A stretch of 64,000 bases of DNA from Nostoc sp. TCL240-02 (GCF_013343235.1 NZ_CP040094.1:4278501-4342500), one strand, 5' to 3'; shown: positions 38,878-48,868, counted from the first letter of the stretch. Made by a program: numbers and translations. Notes: generated by a model not told the origin, from the letters alone.

Positions 38878-39573
38878 ATGTCAGCACAATTGTTACTGGT
38901 GGATGATGAACCAGGGATACGGGAAGCCGTGAAAGACTATTTGCAAGAGAGCGGTTTCAGCGTTCAAGTCGCCAGTAACGCCCTTGAAGGTTGGGAATGG
39001 ATGCAAATGAATACACCTGACTTAGTGATATCCGATGTCATGATGCCCCAGGTGGATGGCTATCAGTTCCTCAAGCAACTGCGAGAAGACCCCCGCTTTC
39101 AAGCACTGCCAGTAGTATTTTTAACTGCTAAGGGTATGACTGGCGATCGCATCCAAGGCTATCATGCTGGTGTTGATGCCTATTTACCCAAACCCTTCGA
39201 TCCTGATGAGTTAGTGGCTATAGTCGAAAATTTGCTAGCCCGCCGCGCTGCTAAGGCTACAACTACAGGAGATGACGCTGAAACACCCGATCTTGCTGAA
39301 CTAGCTAATCAAATTGCCCAAATTAAAGCATTATTAACCCAAAGAAATGCCATTTCCCAATCGCCAGCCCCTTTTAAAATTGATTTGACTCCCAGAGAAC
39401 AAAGTGTTTTAAACTTGGTCGCTGAAGGGTTGATGAATAAAGAAATCGCCCGTCGTTTGGAAACCAGCGTCCGCAATGTAGAAAAGTACGTCAGCCGTTT
39501 GTTTAGTAAAACTGGCACTAATAGCCGTACAGAGTTAGTTCGTTTTGCTCTAGAACACGGTCTGGCTAAATAG
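38878..39573 (+). CDS. NarL/LuxR-type response regulator, Ycf29-like
   Basis: A 231-aa two-domain regulator. The receiver domain (about residues 1-120) has the acidic pair Asp9/Asp10, phosphorylation site Asp53 in VISDVMMPQVDGY, and the switch lysine in YLPKPFDPDEL. A linker of about 40 residues leads to a LuxR-type helix-turn-helix (about 165-228, LTPREQSVLNLVAEGLMNKE, IARRLETSVRNVEKYV). It resembles the Ycf29 regulators of cyanobacteria and red-lineage plastids. No kinase gene is adjacent, so the cognate sensor is not identified. Confidence 0.9.
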   Translation: MSAQLLLVDDEPGIREAVKDYLQESGFSVQVASNALEGWEWMQMNTPDLVISDVMMPQVDGYQFLKQLREDPRFQALPVVFLTAKGMTGDRIQGYHAGVDAYLPKPFDPDELVAIVENLLARRAAKATTTGDDAETPDLAELANQIAQIKALLTQRNAISQSPAPFKIDLTPREQSVLNLVAEGLMNKEIARRLETSVRNVEKYVSRLFSKTGTNSRTELVRFALEHGLAK

Positions 39574-40164
39574 GCATAGGGCATGGGGCATCCCTTCGGC
39601 TCCGCTCAGGGCAGGTGGGCATTGGGCATTGGGCATTGATTATTATTGTTTTCTCCATCCCCCTCATTCCCCTCTGCTCCCCTGCTCCCTGCCTGTGGGT
39701 AATTGGTAATAGGTAACTGGCTGCCAAACCATAACCTAATACTGGTAATAGATAAAACATAAGTATTTCAGCAAATCAGGCACTTAGCTAAAGTAAAAAG
39801 CTAAAAGAAAGGTTATTTATGTTTAGTTTGGTCTTTTAGGTTTTCATTGGATTTGCGCCTGTTGTCCAATTCCCCATCTGTAAAGACACAGGTTTTTTCT
39901 TCCTGCAATTTTTTGATAAAAACTCGGTAAAATGCACCCGGTTGAGTTTTCTCTCAGATTCTACCAGTACCCTTTGCTACAAAGTTTTTTAATAGAGGAA
40001 ACTGTTCCTGGGACTTTGTGCTGCTAAATAAGACTTTCACAAAGTAGAAATCATAATATTTTGATGAATTCTACTTGCTGCTTAGTTTTTATTGCAACGG
40101 GGCTCATGGGATCAACATTTGATTTGATGCCCAATTCATGCTTCTCACTACTTAAATTACACCT
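39574..40164. other. Intergenic stretch with GGGCATT repeats
   Basis: Contains tandem GGGCATT heptamers (about 39618-39640) and a run of CTCCCCTGCTCC-type repeat (about 39665-39690). The remaining A/T-rich 400 bp shows no gene. A small RNA could lie here but nothing in the sequence demands it. Confidence 0.35.
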
Positions 40165-40449
40165 TTAAGTTTGTGGATTTTCAGCAGCATTACGCAAGCG
40201 CATAAGCTGACGTCGCATTTGAGGTGAAGCTTTAAACTCAGACACTTCCTGCGCTTTAACGGACGCTTGTAGCGTCTCTAGAAAGTCATCAGAGCCTTCG
40301 GTCAAAGCATCAAGTAGCACTTGTAAGAGTTGCTCGCGATCGCTCAACAGACTCTTTTCCTCAATCAACCGGAATTTGAGATGGATTTCGCACTCATAAA
40401 CACCTACTTCGAGATTATTTATCTGGCGTGGTAATGCTTTGGAGTTCAT
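40165..40449 (-). CDS. Small protein resembling the Npun_R1517/Asr1734 heterocyst-differentiation family
   Basis: A 94-aa soluble protein (LEVGVYECEIHLKFRLIEEK, LLDALTEGSDDFLETLQASV, FKASPQMRRQLMRLRNAAEN). From memory this pattern belongs to a small cyanobacterial family annotated as a heterocyst-differentiation regulator whose excess suppresses heterocysts. There is no classical DNA-binding motif visible. It has a long (880-bp) upstream region on its own strand, suggesting elaborate control, but I found no perfect NtcA box there. Confidence 0.65.
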   Translation of the reverse strand: MNSKALPRQINNLEVGVYECEIHLKFRLIEEKSLLSDREQLLQVLLDALTEGSDDFLETLQASVKAQEVSEFKASPQMRRQLMRLRNAAENPQT

Positions 40450-41329
40450 AACTATTGAGATTCCTTTACTTGGTTGTCATGAGGGTAAGGAGGTAGATGT
40501 CCAGCAAAAATTCTTTATATCTCTTTTGAATCCAAAGTGCTTGAATTAAGAATTTTTCTTCATCAATCACTTTTGTAATCCATTTCACTCTCCTGTGTTT
40601 TATTTACAAGCTAAATTTTCACTGTTTAGATTTTGATGTTCCTGTGCTAGATGTAGCTTATGGTAAGCCATAACTATTATTCAGTTTTTAAGATTCTACA
40701 CAATAAAGTTTCTGTAAGAAGTTGTTAAACCTTTTTAAAGCTTTTTACATCAACTTTATGTGAACGTCAATAACAGTTGGACTTGTTACTTTAATTTTGG
40801 TGTTTATACGTAAGTAAAATCGCTTAATTTTTTTGAAATTATTACAGCCAGAGGTCGATGTAGCACTATTCAGTAAAATTACTTGATGTACGTTTTTTGC
40901 AATAGAAAATTCCGAAGAAATTCGTGAGCAGAATTATTAAGGTAAAAACTTTTGTTCTGCATAAAAAAATGTACACAGATCAAATTATTCCTAGTGAGTG
41001 CTTCATCTTACTGGTTTTTAGGCTTGATAAGTGAGAAAATACTAGCAGCAGTTAAGATTCACACACCACTTTGATTTGTTTGTATACCCTAAATGAAAAA
41101 GTAATTTTTACAGAAAAAGAATTGAACTACTGTCAGTACTCGCTGCTAAATGTGTCTTGAACTCATAACAGAAGTAGTAAGTTAATCAGTACAGGTGATA
41201 TTTTTACTTATGCCTATTCAATATACCCTTTTGAAACTGCGTTCAAAGCTTGTAAATTGAGAGCATTCAAGCTTGAATATAGCGTTTACAATAATTTCAG
41301 TGTAATCCACCAAAATCTTACACCCTTTT
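40450..41329. other. 880-bp A/T-rich intergenic region, no gene seen
   Basis: Separates the divergent small regulator and ndhM. It contains no frame above chance, no strong hairpin and no perfect GTA-N8-TAC. Several near-matches occur (for example GTAAGCCATAACTA at about 40660). Its length suggests regulatory content or an unannotated RNA. Confidence 0.35.
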
Positions 41330-41695
41330 ATGGATAACCCGATGCTGCTCAAGTCCACAACCCGTCATGTCCGCATTTTTGCAGGCGAAATTGATCGGGA
41401 TGGCGACCTAGTTCCAAGTCAACAGGTCTTAACGTTAGATATTGACCCAGATAACGAATTTAACTGGAATGAAGACACGCTGCAAAAAGTTTATCGAAAA
41501 TTTGATGAACTAGTAGAAGAATCAAGTGGTGCAGACCTCACGGACTATAATTTGCGCCGTGTGGGGTCAGACTTAGAGCATTATCTGCGATCGCTCTTGC
41601 AACTCGGCGAAATCAGCTACAATCTGTCTGCGCGCGTTACCAACTACAGTATGGGAGTCCCCCAAGTTGCAATTGACGACAAACAAGTAAGCTAA
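41330..41695 (+). CDS. ndhM: NAD(P)H-quinone oxidoreductase subunit M
   Basis: A cyanobacterial/plastid-specific subunit of the NDH-1 complex, located at the peripheral arm on the cytoplasmic face of the thylakoid and involved in respiration and cyclic electron flow. The conserved blocks TTRHVRIFAGEI, TLDIDPDNEFNWNEDTLQKV, GADLTDYNLRRVGSDLEHYL and LGEISYNLSARVTNYSMG are all present. The 121-aa length is normal; ATG 41342 would remove four residues. Confidence 0.95.
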   Translation: MDNPMLLKSTTRHVRIFAGEIDRDGDLVPSQQVLTLDIDPDNEFNWNEDTLQKVYRKFDELVEESSGADLTDYNLRRVGSDLEHYLRSLLQLGEISYNLSARVTNYSMGVPQVAIDDKQVS

Positions 41696-42212
41696 AGAGT
41701 TGCTAGGAGTCTGCCTGAACCCTTCTGACAATTCAGGCAACTCATCTGCAAAAGCCCACGAAAAATCTAACCCCCTTCCCGACGTAGGGAGGGGGAATTC
41801 ATCCGGTACTTTTGCCAAAATTATATTTGCTATTCTTAATTCTTAATTAAAGTTAATTGTTGCTATCCTACTTATAAACTAAATAAATGCCAACATTCTC
41901 TGCCTCTTGATGATGCGATAATTCAGCAAAAGCTTGGGGCACAGTTATGCTTGGGTTATGCTTTGTTAACAGGGTTGGAGCTAGTTGCTTTGGCGATTGA
42001 GAGTCACAGAGCAATAGAAGCTATGATGAGGCTGGAAGGTTGACTTAGGAGCGTGTTTTTTAGATAAGTTAAGTATTAGCACCTGCTGATATCCGCCAGC
42101 TAAAATCATCATCTAAAGTCTGGGTATGTCAATTTTAAGAAAGATGAGCGGTCTAGATTGTCCCTACTAATGCTGTTAAAGAAATTGCCAATCGCTGATC
42201 GGTGCGGAAACT
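41696..42212. other. Spacer with two hairpins and a possible gene fragment
   Basis: A stem TGCCTGAA/ATTCAGGCA-type (about 41711-41738) lies just past ndhM and is its likely terminator. A second stem CCCCCTTCCC/GGGAGGGGG occupies 41771-41795 and looks like a dispersed repeat. At about 41888-42043 a frame without a start encodes LPLDDAIIQQKLGAQLCLGY, then LLTGLELVALAIESH, before a stop; it resembles the tail of a membrane protein and may be a gene remnant. Confidence 0.4.
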
Positions 42213-44501
42213 ATGGAAAATGACGCGGCAACGCTCTACTGTCCAAATGAAAATTGTCAGGCTGCCAACCCCCTGACTCACAAGTTTTGCCAGCGATGTT
42301 CCACGCCCTTACCCAAAAATTATCTCTGGGCTGTGGTAGATGGCCAAGGTGTGGGTAGCCCTGGAGAAATATTAGCCGATCGCTATTTAGTCGTTGATAA
42401 ATTTGTTCTTTTAGACACGAAACCTGGTTTATTAGCGCTAACGCCTGAATTAGAGAATTTACAGCCTCTAAGAGCTTACCTGAGACTCATTCCCTACCGC
42501 TTACATGTACCACAGGTATATGGAGTGATTTTTATAGCTGACGGATCTTCCCATGAGAGAGAAATATTACTCTTAGAAAAACCGCCACTATTAAAACCGC
42601 CACTATTAGTAGATGACACAATCCAACAAGTATATTTGGGCAGCGAGTTAACCACCGCTTGGCGTGATGCAACATCGATGCGCCAACTCAATTGGTTATG
42701 GCAAATAGCTCATCTGTGGCAACCTCTAGCAAGTGAAGGTGTCGCTTCTAGCTTGCTTGACTCATCTGTATTACGGGTAGAAGGATCGTTAGTCCGGTTG
42801 TTGGATTTGCGTTTCGACAGCGAAATATCACCAGAATTGCCGCAGTTAGGTGAATTTTGGCAGCAGTTGGTTAATGATACCAAACCAGCCATAACTGAAT
42901 TTGTTGAGCAGGTTAGTCTTTCTTTAATTCAGGGAGAGATTAACTCAACTGACCAATTGATTACAGTTTTAGATCAGGGACTCGCACAATTAGGGCGATC
43001 GCAAACGCCCACGATCAAAATTATCACCAAAACCGATACCGGGCCAAGTCGCCAACGCAACGAAGATGCCTGTAGCCCTCCCAGTGGAACCCTAGTAAGC
43101 AAACCACCCCAGCCAACAGCTTTAGCAATCGTCTGTGATGGCATCGGTGGCCACGAAGGTGGCAATGTTGCCTCAAATTTAGCCATTGAAACGATCCAGC
43201 AGCAGGTACAGCAATTAACAAAAGTTCCCTACGACCACATAGACCCCTCACTTTTGCTGAATGACCTAGAAAAAGCAGTGGCAATTGCCAATGACAAAAT
43301 TAGTCAGCGCAATGACAGTGAAAACCGCCAAGGGCGGCAACGCATGGGCACAACTTTAGTCATGGCGTTGCCTGTTGCACACGAAATGTATATTACCCAT
43401 GTGGGTGATAGTCGTGCTTACTGGATTACCCGCCAAGGCTGTTATCAAGTTACCCTTGATGATGATGTCGCTTCCCGTGAAGTGCGGCTAGGCTATGCCA
43501 TTTACCGCGATGCTGTACAACAAAGTTCGGCAGGCTCTCTCGTCCAGGCTTTGGGTATGGGGCCTAGCACTTCATTGCATCCCACCTCGGCACGGTTTAT
43601 GCTCGACGAAGATGCGATTTTTCTGCTCACATCCGATGGTTTGAGTGATTTTGATCGGGTGGAGGAATACTGGGAAACAGAAATTTTGCCGATTCTAGTT
43701 GGGGAAGCAAACATCGCCAATGTTGCCGATAGATTAATCGAAATCGCTAATACTAAAAACGGACACGATAATGTCACCATCGCTTTAGTCCATTATCAAG
43801 TCCAATACTGGGAACCAGAAATTACCATCAAAGCCTTCATTCCAGAGAATTATTCTGCCAAAACTGTTGATTTTGCATCCAGGGCAACAGATGCAACTCT
43901 TTTAGGTAGCCTAAACCACAAAACTCAGGTGATTCCCGACACTGAGCCTGCTAAAAATCGCCAATTACCGCTACAGTGGATTGTTCCTTTAATATTTGTG
44001 GTGATAGCAGGCTCTTTAGGACTGTTCGTGAAGGAATTGCGATCGCCATCAGGCTTATTTCCATTTCTTCCCAATCCCACACCAACTCAAAAGCCTACCA
44101 CCCAAGCAACACCCACAGCGCGATCGCTTGATAACCTTTCTCCTGGCTGGGTAATTCAAACCAACAAGGAAATCCCCTTGAGAAATAAACCATCGCTTCC
44201 CCCTGGAGCATTTTTACAAGTTATCAACACAAATCCAAATCCCAAATCTGCTTCTGGAAATCTTTCGGTTTCTATGCGAGTCTGTCCAAGCACAAACACG
44301 CAAACTCCAGCTAATACTAATAAACCAGCAGTAACTTCCTCAGTTCCACCCAATTTGAAACCTTTACCGGAACTAGTATTGCTGGACTTATCCCAACTAA
44401 AAAGCTTTGGTGTATCTGTTTTACAATCAGATGTACCAAATCCATGTCCAACCATTACGCAACCGTCAGCTACTCCATCATCTGGCACCAGTCCAACTTA
44501 A
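42213..44501 (+). CDS. PP2C-type Ser/Thr protein phosphatase with zinc ribbon and membrane anchor
   Basis: A 762-aa protein. A four-Cys zinc ribbon (Cys10, 15, 26, 29) opens it. Residues about 45-250 look like a degenerate kinase-type module (GEILADRYLVVDKFVLLD). The PP2C domain (about 268-530) keeps its metal-binding motifs: RQRNEDAC, VCDGIGGHEGG, HVGDSRAYW, LLTSDGLSDF and GHDNVTIAL. A transmembrane helix (about 590-607, WIVPLIFVVIAGSLGLFV) is followed by a Pro/Thr-rich and then ordered C-terminal part, likely on the other side of the membrane. It probably removes phosphates from Ser/Thr-phosphorylated targets; the next gene encodes an FHA (phosphothreonine-binding) protein. Confidence 0.9.
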   Translation: MENDAATLYCPNENCQAANPLTHKFCQRCSTPLPKNYLWAVVDGQGVGSPGEILADRYLVVDKFVLLDTKPGLLALTPELENLQPLRAYLRLIPYRLHVPQVYGVIFIADGSSHEREILLLEKPPLLKPPLLVDDTIQQVYLGSELTTAWRDATSMRQLNWLWQIAHLWQPLASEGVASSLLDSSVLRVEGSLVRLLDLRFDSEISPELPQLGEFWQQLVNDTKPAITEFVEQVSLSLIQGEINSTDQLITVLDQGLAQLGRSQTPTIKIITKTDTGPSRQRNEDACSPPSGTLVSKPPQPTALAIVCDGIGGHEGGNVASNLAIETIQQQVQQLTKVPYDHIDPSLLLNDLEKAVAIANDKISQRNDSENRQGRQRMGTTLVMALPVAHEMYITHVGDSRAYWITRQGCYQVTLDDDVASREVRLGYAIYRDAVQQSSAGSLVQALGMGPSTSLHPTSARFMLDEDAIFLLTSDGLSDFDRVEEYWETEILPILVGEANIANVADRLIEIANTKNGHDNVTIALVHYQVQYWEPEITIKAFIPENYSAKTVDFASRATDATLLGSLNHKTQVIPDTEPAKNRQLPLQWIVPLIFVVIAGSLGLFVKELRSPSGLFPFLPNPTPTQKPTTQATPTARSLDNLSPGWVIQTNKEIPLRNKPSLPPGAFLQVINTNPNPKSASGNLSVSMRVCPSTNTQTPANTNKPAVTSSVPPNLKPLPELVLLDLSQLKSFGVSVLQSDVPNPCPTITQPSATPSSGTSPT

Positions 44502-44627
44502 TTAAATACTCGATAAACTGGTAAAAACCTGGAATAATAACAAGTAACAATCAAAGTAAAAAACTTACAAGGTCAAAAAATAGAAAATTTTCACCTTGAA
44601 GAATTGTTATTTTAAATTATCAAGAAA

Positions 44628-44742
44628 GGCAGGAGGACGTTCGGCGATCGCTCAGTCGAGCCGCAGAGGGCAGTTATTCCTGGAGAAAAACTACCTGAAG
44701 TTCGTGGACTCGCTTGCCGCCGGCGCTATCCTACCTCCTGCC
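44628..44742. repeat. GGCAGGAGG/CCTCCTGCC inverted repeat
   Basis: Arms at 44628-44636 and 44734-44742 bracket a G/C-rich core containing GCGATCGC. It occupies most of the gap between the phosphatase gene and the CHAT gene and may attenuate transcription between them. Confidence 0.4.
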
Positions 44743-44779
44743 TCCTTCCATTGTTTTTAGCTTTTAGTTTTATGAATCC

Positions 44780-46360
44780 ATGCCATCCCTGAATTTGGCG
44801 ATCGCCCGTCTCTTAAACACTGGCACTGACAACTTCGCCATTTGGGTGGTCAAGGCTCCCTATCCCAGTGGCTACGTTTTACGTGACTGTGTATGGCCTG
44901 TTGAACTCAATCAAGTTTGGCAAGAATGGCAGCAGATGTTTGCTGGCCATAGTCGGCTAGATATTTCCCCAAACTCAACATTTCAAAAGTCAAACCAATT
45001 CTCCATCGATTTGATTTCACCCCCTTCTGGTCAAACCACTGGGCCTTACAGCAGTCGTCTGATGCAATACTTGGGAATGAATTTATGGCGCTGGGTATTT
45101 GACGGGCAAATTCTCGGTAGTCTAGAACGCAGTCGCGGGATTGCTATGGGTCAGCATACACGTTTGCGCTTTCGGCTAGAAATTCGTGACCCGGATCTCA
45201 TCGCTCTCCCTTGGGAAATTATGCAGCGTGAGCCTGGTCAATCGGCAATGTCTCTCTCCCAAGATTTGCTATTTAGTCGTACCAGCAGTGAAGTTGACCC
45301 ATTACCTTATTTGCGAACTGACCAGGCTTTAAGTATTTTGCTGGTTTTAGGTCATGATGAAAAGCTGCAACTAGAACAAGAAGCAGCTATTTTACAGCAA
45401 AGTCTTGTAGATACACCTGTGGATGGTAATTCTCAAAGATATGCACCTTGTATAGTGAATCAACTTATACAACCAACTCCACAAGAGTTGATTCAAGAAT
45501 TAGAAACCAAAGCATACAACGTTTTCTTTTACGCTGGACATGGTTTGCCAGGAGCAGATGGAGGATTACTGTTTTTGCGACCAGATATGCCCCTGAATGG
45601 GATCGAATTGGCGCAAGTATTGACCCGTACAGGTGTGAAACTAGCACTTTTCAACGCCTGTTGGGGCGCACAACCAGCTGCTATTAATCATCAAGCTATA
45701 CCTGCCAGTAGTTTAGCCGAAGTACTGATTCGTCATGGTGTGCCTGCCGTTTTGGGGATGCGCGATGAAATCGCCGATCACGAAAGCCACAGTTTTATTC
45801 AAGCGTTTACCGAAGCTTTGCGATCGCACAAACCCATAGATGAAGCCGTATCACTGGCTAGACAAGAGTTATTAACACTGTATAAATTTAATCAACCAGC
45901 TTGGACTTTGCCTGTTCTCTACCTGCATCCAGATTTTAATGGCGAACTCATTAAAAATCTAGATGAAGGGATTACCGAACTGCCAGACACAGCCATTCCT
46001 GATATCGGTTCACCGCTTCCGACTGCTTCGTTGCGATCGCTCACTCCCAAAGGTAAAACCTGGTTGTTGCGTTATGGAGTCACCCGCATTGGTCGCACGA
46101 AAGATAATGATATTGTCATCGCCGAACCATCTGTATCCAAGCGCCACGCCGAAATCTTCTGCCGTAATACTCTTACTGACGCTACATTGGTGCGAACTTA
46201 TTATTTGCAAGATTTTTCCACATACGGTACAACCTGGTTTTTAGGCCCTAATGGATGGCAACAAATCCTCCGAGAGGAAGTACCCCTGAAATCGGGAATG
46301 CAGTTAAAGTTTGGAAGTGCTAGAGGCGAAACTTGGGAGTTTATTATTGAAGACTCCTAG
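44780..46360 (+). CDS. CHAT caspase-like protease fused to an FHA domain
   Basis: A 526-aa protein. The CHAT domain (about residues 125-390) carries the caspase-like dyad: His254 in FFYAGHGLPG and Cys294 in LFNACWG, with HGVPAVLGMRDEIADHESHS following. The FHA domain (about 415-515) has TRIGRTKDNDIVIAEPSVSK, RHAEIF and YGTTW, the residues that read phosphothreonine. CHAT proteases in other bacteria are activated by upstream signals and cleave specific partners. Its position after a PP2C phosphatase suggests control by phosphorylation, which is inference. Confidence 0.9.
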   Translation: MPSLNLAIARLLNTGTDNFAIWVVKAPYPSGYVLRDCVWPVELNQVWQEWQQMFAGHSRLDISPNSTFQKSNQFSIDLISPPSGQTTGPYSSRLMQYLGMNLWRWVFDGQILGSLERSRGIAMGQHTRLRFRLEIRDPDLIALPWEIMQREPGQSAMSLSQDLLFSRTSSEVDPLPYLRTDQALSILLVLGHDEKLQLEQEAAILQQSLVDTPVDGNSQRYAPCIVNQLIQPTPQELIQELETKAYNVFFYAGHGLPGADGGLLFLRPDMPLNGIELAQVLTRTGVKLALFNACWGAQPAAINHQAIPASSLAEVLIRHGVPAVLGMRDEIADHESHSFIQAFTEALRSHKPIDEAVSLARQELLTLYKFNQPAWTLPVLYLHPDFNGELIKNLDEGITELPDTAIPDIGSPLPTASLRSLTPKGKTWLLRYGVTRIGRTKDNDIVIAEPSVSKRHAEIFCRNTLTDATLVRTYYLQDFSTYGTTWFLGPNGWQQILREEVPLKSGMQLKFGSARGETWEFIIEDS

Positions 46361-46507
46361 TATAGCTATTGTAGAAATAGATTTTCATGTTTAACATCAG
46401 CTTTTAAAATCTATTTTTTCCAGAGAAAAAATTAACTGTTTTTGCGGAAATCTATTGTAAGGAATTGTAGTTGTCAATACCACCAAATAACCGGGAGAAA
46501 ATAAAAA

Positions 46508-47155
46508 ATGGCTAAACAAATTAACGGCTCAGACACCTTCTCTTCTTTGCCATCTCAAGTAGATTTAGATTTATTAGAAGCACTACTAGAACCAGACGAT
46601 GCTACCTATCCCTGGAATCCAGCTGATGAAGAATCAGAAGCTTATTTTCAGGAATTAGAACAACAGTTCGAAATGCAAGATTTAGTTGAGGAAGAACTGA
46701 CGACGCGATCGCAAGATTTTTATAGTAATCTGGATACACTTTGGTCTAATATCTCCCTTACGTCAAGCTATAATGACGATCCCCAACAGGCACTGGTGGT
46801 AAATCTTCAAGAAACACTACGTAGAACTTTTGCCGCCTGTGTCCCCCAAACATTGCTCAATACCATCGCCCAGAAAGCTGCTGAGATTTTTGCTGCCCAG
46901 CAATCAATAGGTGAACAACTAGTTGAGTGCGTTCAGACAGTATTACCAACTTGGGGAACTGAGGATCTTTTAGTTTTAGCTCGTCCTTTTGCTTACGCTA
47001 TGCGAAGTAGCGAATCGAAAAACGCGGCATCTGCCATAAGTAATCTTAACAATAGCGAGTGGACAGCTTTATCAGAAGTAGAGAAAGCAAAGGTCACTTT
47101 AGCGATCGCTTCTTATGCTTTTACTCAACTCAACCAGTCTCAGCCTGAACTATAA
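46508..47155 (+). CDS. Acidic conserved hypothetical protein in the CHAT/FHA cluster
   Basis: A 215-aa acidic, probably helical soluble protein (LDLLEALLEPDDATYPWNPA, QDLVEEELTTRSQDFYSNLD, LVECVQTVLPTWGTEDLLVL). GGGAG lies 12 nt before ATG 46508. I do not recognise a family. Position (148 bp after the CHAT-FHA gene, same strand) makes it a candidate partner or substrate. A short segment (FAYAMRSSESK, about 46987-47020) coincides with sequence resembling a dispersed repeat. Confidence 0.65.
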   Translation: MAKQINGSDTFSSLPSQVDLDLLEALLEPDDATYPWNPADEESEAYFQELEQQFEMQDLVEEELTTRSQDFYSNLDTLWSNISLTSSYNDDPQQALVVNLQETLRRTFAACVPQTLLNTIAQKAAEIFAAQQSIGEQLVECVQTVLPTWGTEDLLVLARPFAYAMRSSESKNAASAISNLNNSEWTALSEVEKAKVTLAIASYAFTQLNQSQPEL

Positions 47156-47497
47156 AATAGAGAACAGGTGACAACTGGTGGGTGACGGGCAATAGAAAAA
47201 GTAGAGAAAGCTAAAATTTTCATCATGCGCTGTGTTCGCATAGCCCACGCTTTGTAATCGCTATACGTTTAGAGTCATCTCTTGCAAAGATGTTGATTTG
47301 CATTCCGCAGAGGCGCAAAAAAAGAGTCGAAAATCAAGACTTTTGCAAGAAGTTAAATGATTTCTATTTTTTAGGCATAATCACCCCAGAATAAATTTAC
47401 GGTACGCTTATTTTCTGACTAGGCCATCTATCCAAAGATATAAATATTCAAATTATTCCCTTGCTCCTCTGCTCCCTGATTCCAGCTTTTTCATCTT
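47156..47497. other. Convergent spacer with an imperfect inverted repeat
   Basis: TCTTGCAAAGATGTTGATTT (about 47279) and the complement of a related sequence ending GACTTTTGCAAGA (about 47352) form an imperfect palindrome, possibly a small non-autonomous element. No gene is seen. Confidence 0.35.
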
Positions 47498-48868
47498 TTA
47501 TTTTGGGCCTAGAAATCGGGTAGCGAAATTTTGCGATCGCGTCGGTGATAGTGCCCGTGCCTTGAGAATTGCCGCCATCAAAAAGGCGTAAGATAACACC
47601 CCAACAACTACCAACAGTAAGGCATTGATAGATCCTGTAGCATTCCACAGAGCATGGAGCGCAGCAGCACTAAGATAACCAATAGAAAGAATTTGCCAAC
47701 TTCTACTGGGCTTGAGAACAGCCAACCCGATAAAATAGCCCAGGTAGCCACTATAAGCCATGTGTCCCGCTACAGAGCCTAAAATTCTCGGAATTAGCAG
47801 TTGTAAACCCGCTAGTTGACCAGCAGCACCTATGCCTACCTGTTGTGCAATATCGGGCACATATTGTCCAAGAGTTTCCAACAGAGTGAAGCCCACAGCA
47901 GAAGCTGTTCCCAGGAGAATGCCATCTAGGGGTTCCCAAACGCCGATCTTTTCCCGCCAGGGTGAAGATAACATTCTACCGATGGCAAACGCCCCTAACA
48001 CAGGTAATGCCTTGAGTAATTCCTCCATCAACCCAGCACCAAAAAACATCCGTACCAGTAACTCTGTAAAGGTGGTAGATTCTTGGGGTGAGGGCAAGTT
48101 TCCAGGAAGAATACCGCGAAACACGAAAATAAATAGATCCAACAGTGGACTGAGTAAAATCAACGTTGTACTCAATGCCGCAGCCATTAGCACCCACCAA
48201 GGCTTTTGTTTACCGCAAAGTTGGTAAACAAAATAGTAGGCAGCGAAGGCGATATAAGTTGCAACGATAATTTGATTAGCTTGGGGCTGACCGACTGTAG
48301 CAAACATTAACACTACAAAGATTACGGTCAGTATTCCCGGTACGAGGTAAGCTTTCCGAGTTAAATCTTTACCAGTAGAAATAATGGGGAAAAGCTGAGT
48401 GAAGCTAACAGAATCTGGCTGCTTTAATTGTGTGTGGCCGTGGTAATTTGTTGCCGAAGGTAATGGTGTAACTTGGTTAACTGTTGTAGCCGGAGCTTGG
48501 TAAGTAAATTCGTACTCAAAAACGTATTGCGGGCCATCAGCACCTAGAGAAATGCGATCGCCTGGGTGCAATTCCTGACATTCATACAAGCGTTGTCCAT
48601 TCAAAAAAGTGCCATTAGCACTATTTAAATCACAAAGCACCCAGCTGAATTTACTATCTGGCGATAAAGAGAGGGGACGAACCACCGCATGACGACGAGA
48701 TACCATTCGGTACATCATGGCATCCAAGACAACTTGGCAGCTAGGGTCGCGTCCAATTACCATCTCTTTGCTGGGGGGCAGCGAGTAGCGAGATTCTGAT
48801 CCAGAAGCTGCCCCATTACCAGACACTAGCCGCAGAAATGCATTATGTCTTGCGTTTTTGCCTGTCAT
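47498..48868 (-). CDS. FHA domain fused to a PrsW-type intramembrane protease
   Basis: A 456-aa protein. The N-terminal FHA domain (about residues 25-115) shows MVIGRDPSCQVVLDA, SRRHAVVRP and NSANGTFLNGQ. After a linker there are about eight membrane helices carrying PrsW signatures: MEELLKALPVLGAFAIG (the EE..K motif), GFTLLETLGQY, AGHMAYSGYLGYFIGLA and SAAALHALWNATG. PrsW proteases cut membrane proteins such as anti-sigma factors. It faces the CHAT-FHA group convergently. The FHA domain suggests that substrate or partner choice depends on a phosphothreonine. Confidence 0.9.
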   Translation of the reverse strand: MTGKNARHNAFLRLVSGNGAASGSESRYSLPPSKEMVIGRDPSCQVVLDAMMYRMVSRRHAVVRPLSLSPDSKFSWVLCDLNSANGTFLNGQRLYECQELHPGDRISLGADGPQYVFEYEFTYQAPATTVNQVTPLPSATNYHGHTQLKQPDSVSFTQLFPIISTGKDLTRKAYLVPGILTVIFVVLMFATVGQPQANQIIVATYIAFAAYYFVYQLCGKQKPWWVLMAAALSTTLILLSPLLDLFIFVFRGILPGNLPSPQESTTFTELLVRMFFGAGLMEELLKALPVLGAFAIGRMLSSPWREKIGVWEPLDGILLGTASAVGFTLLETLGQYVPDIAQQVGIGAAGQLAGLQLLIPRILGSVAGHMAYSGYLGYFIGLAVLKPSRSWQILSIGYLSAAALHALWNATGSINALLLVVVGVLSYAFLMAAILKARALSPTRSQNFATRFLGPK

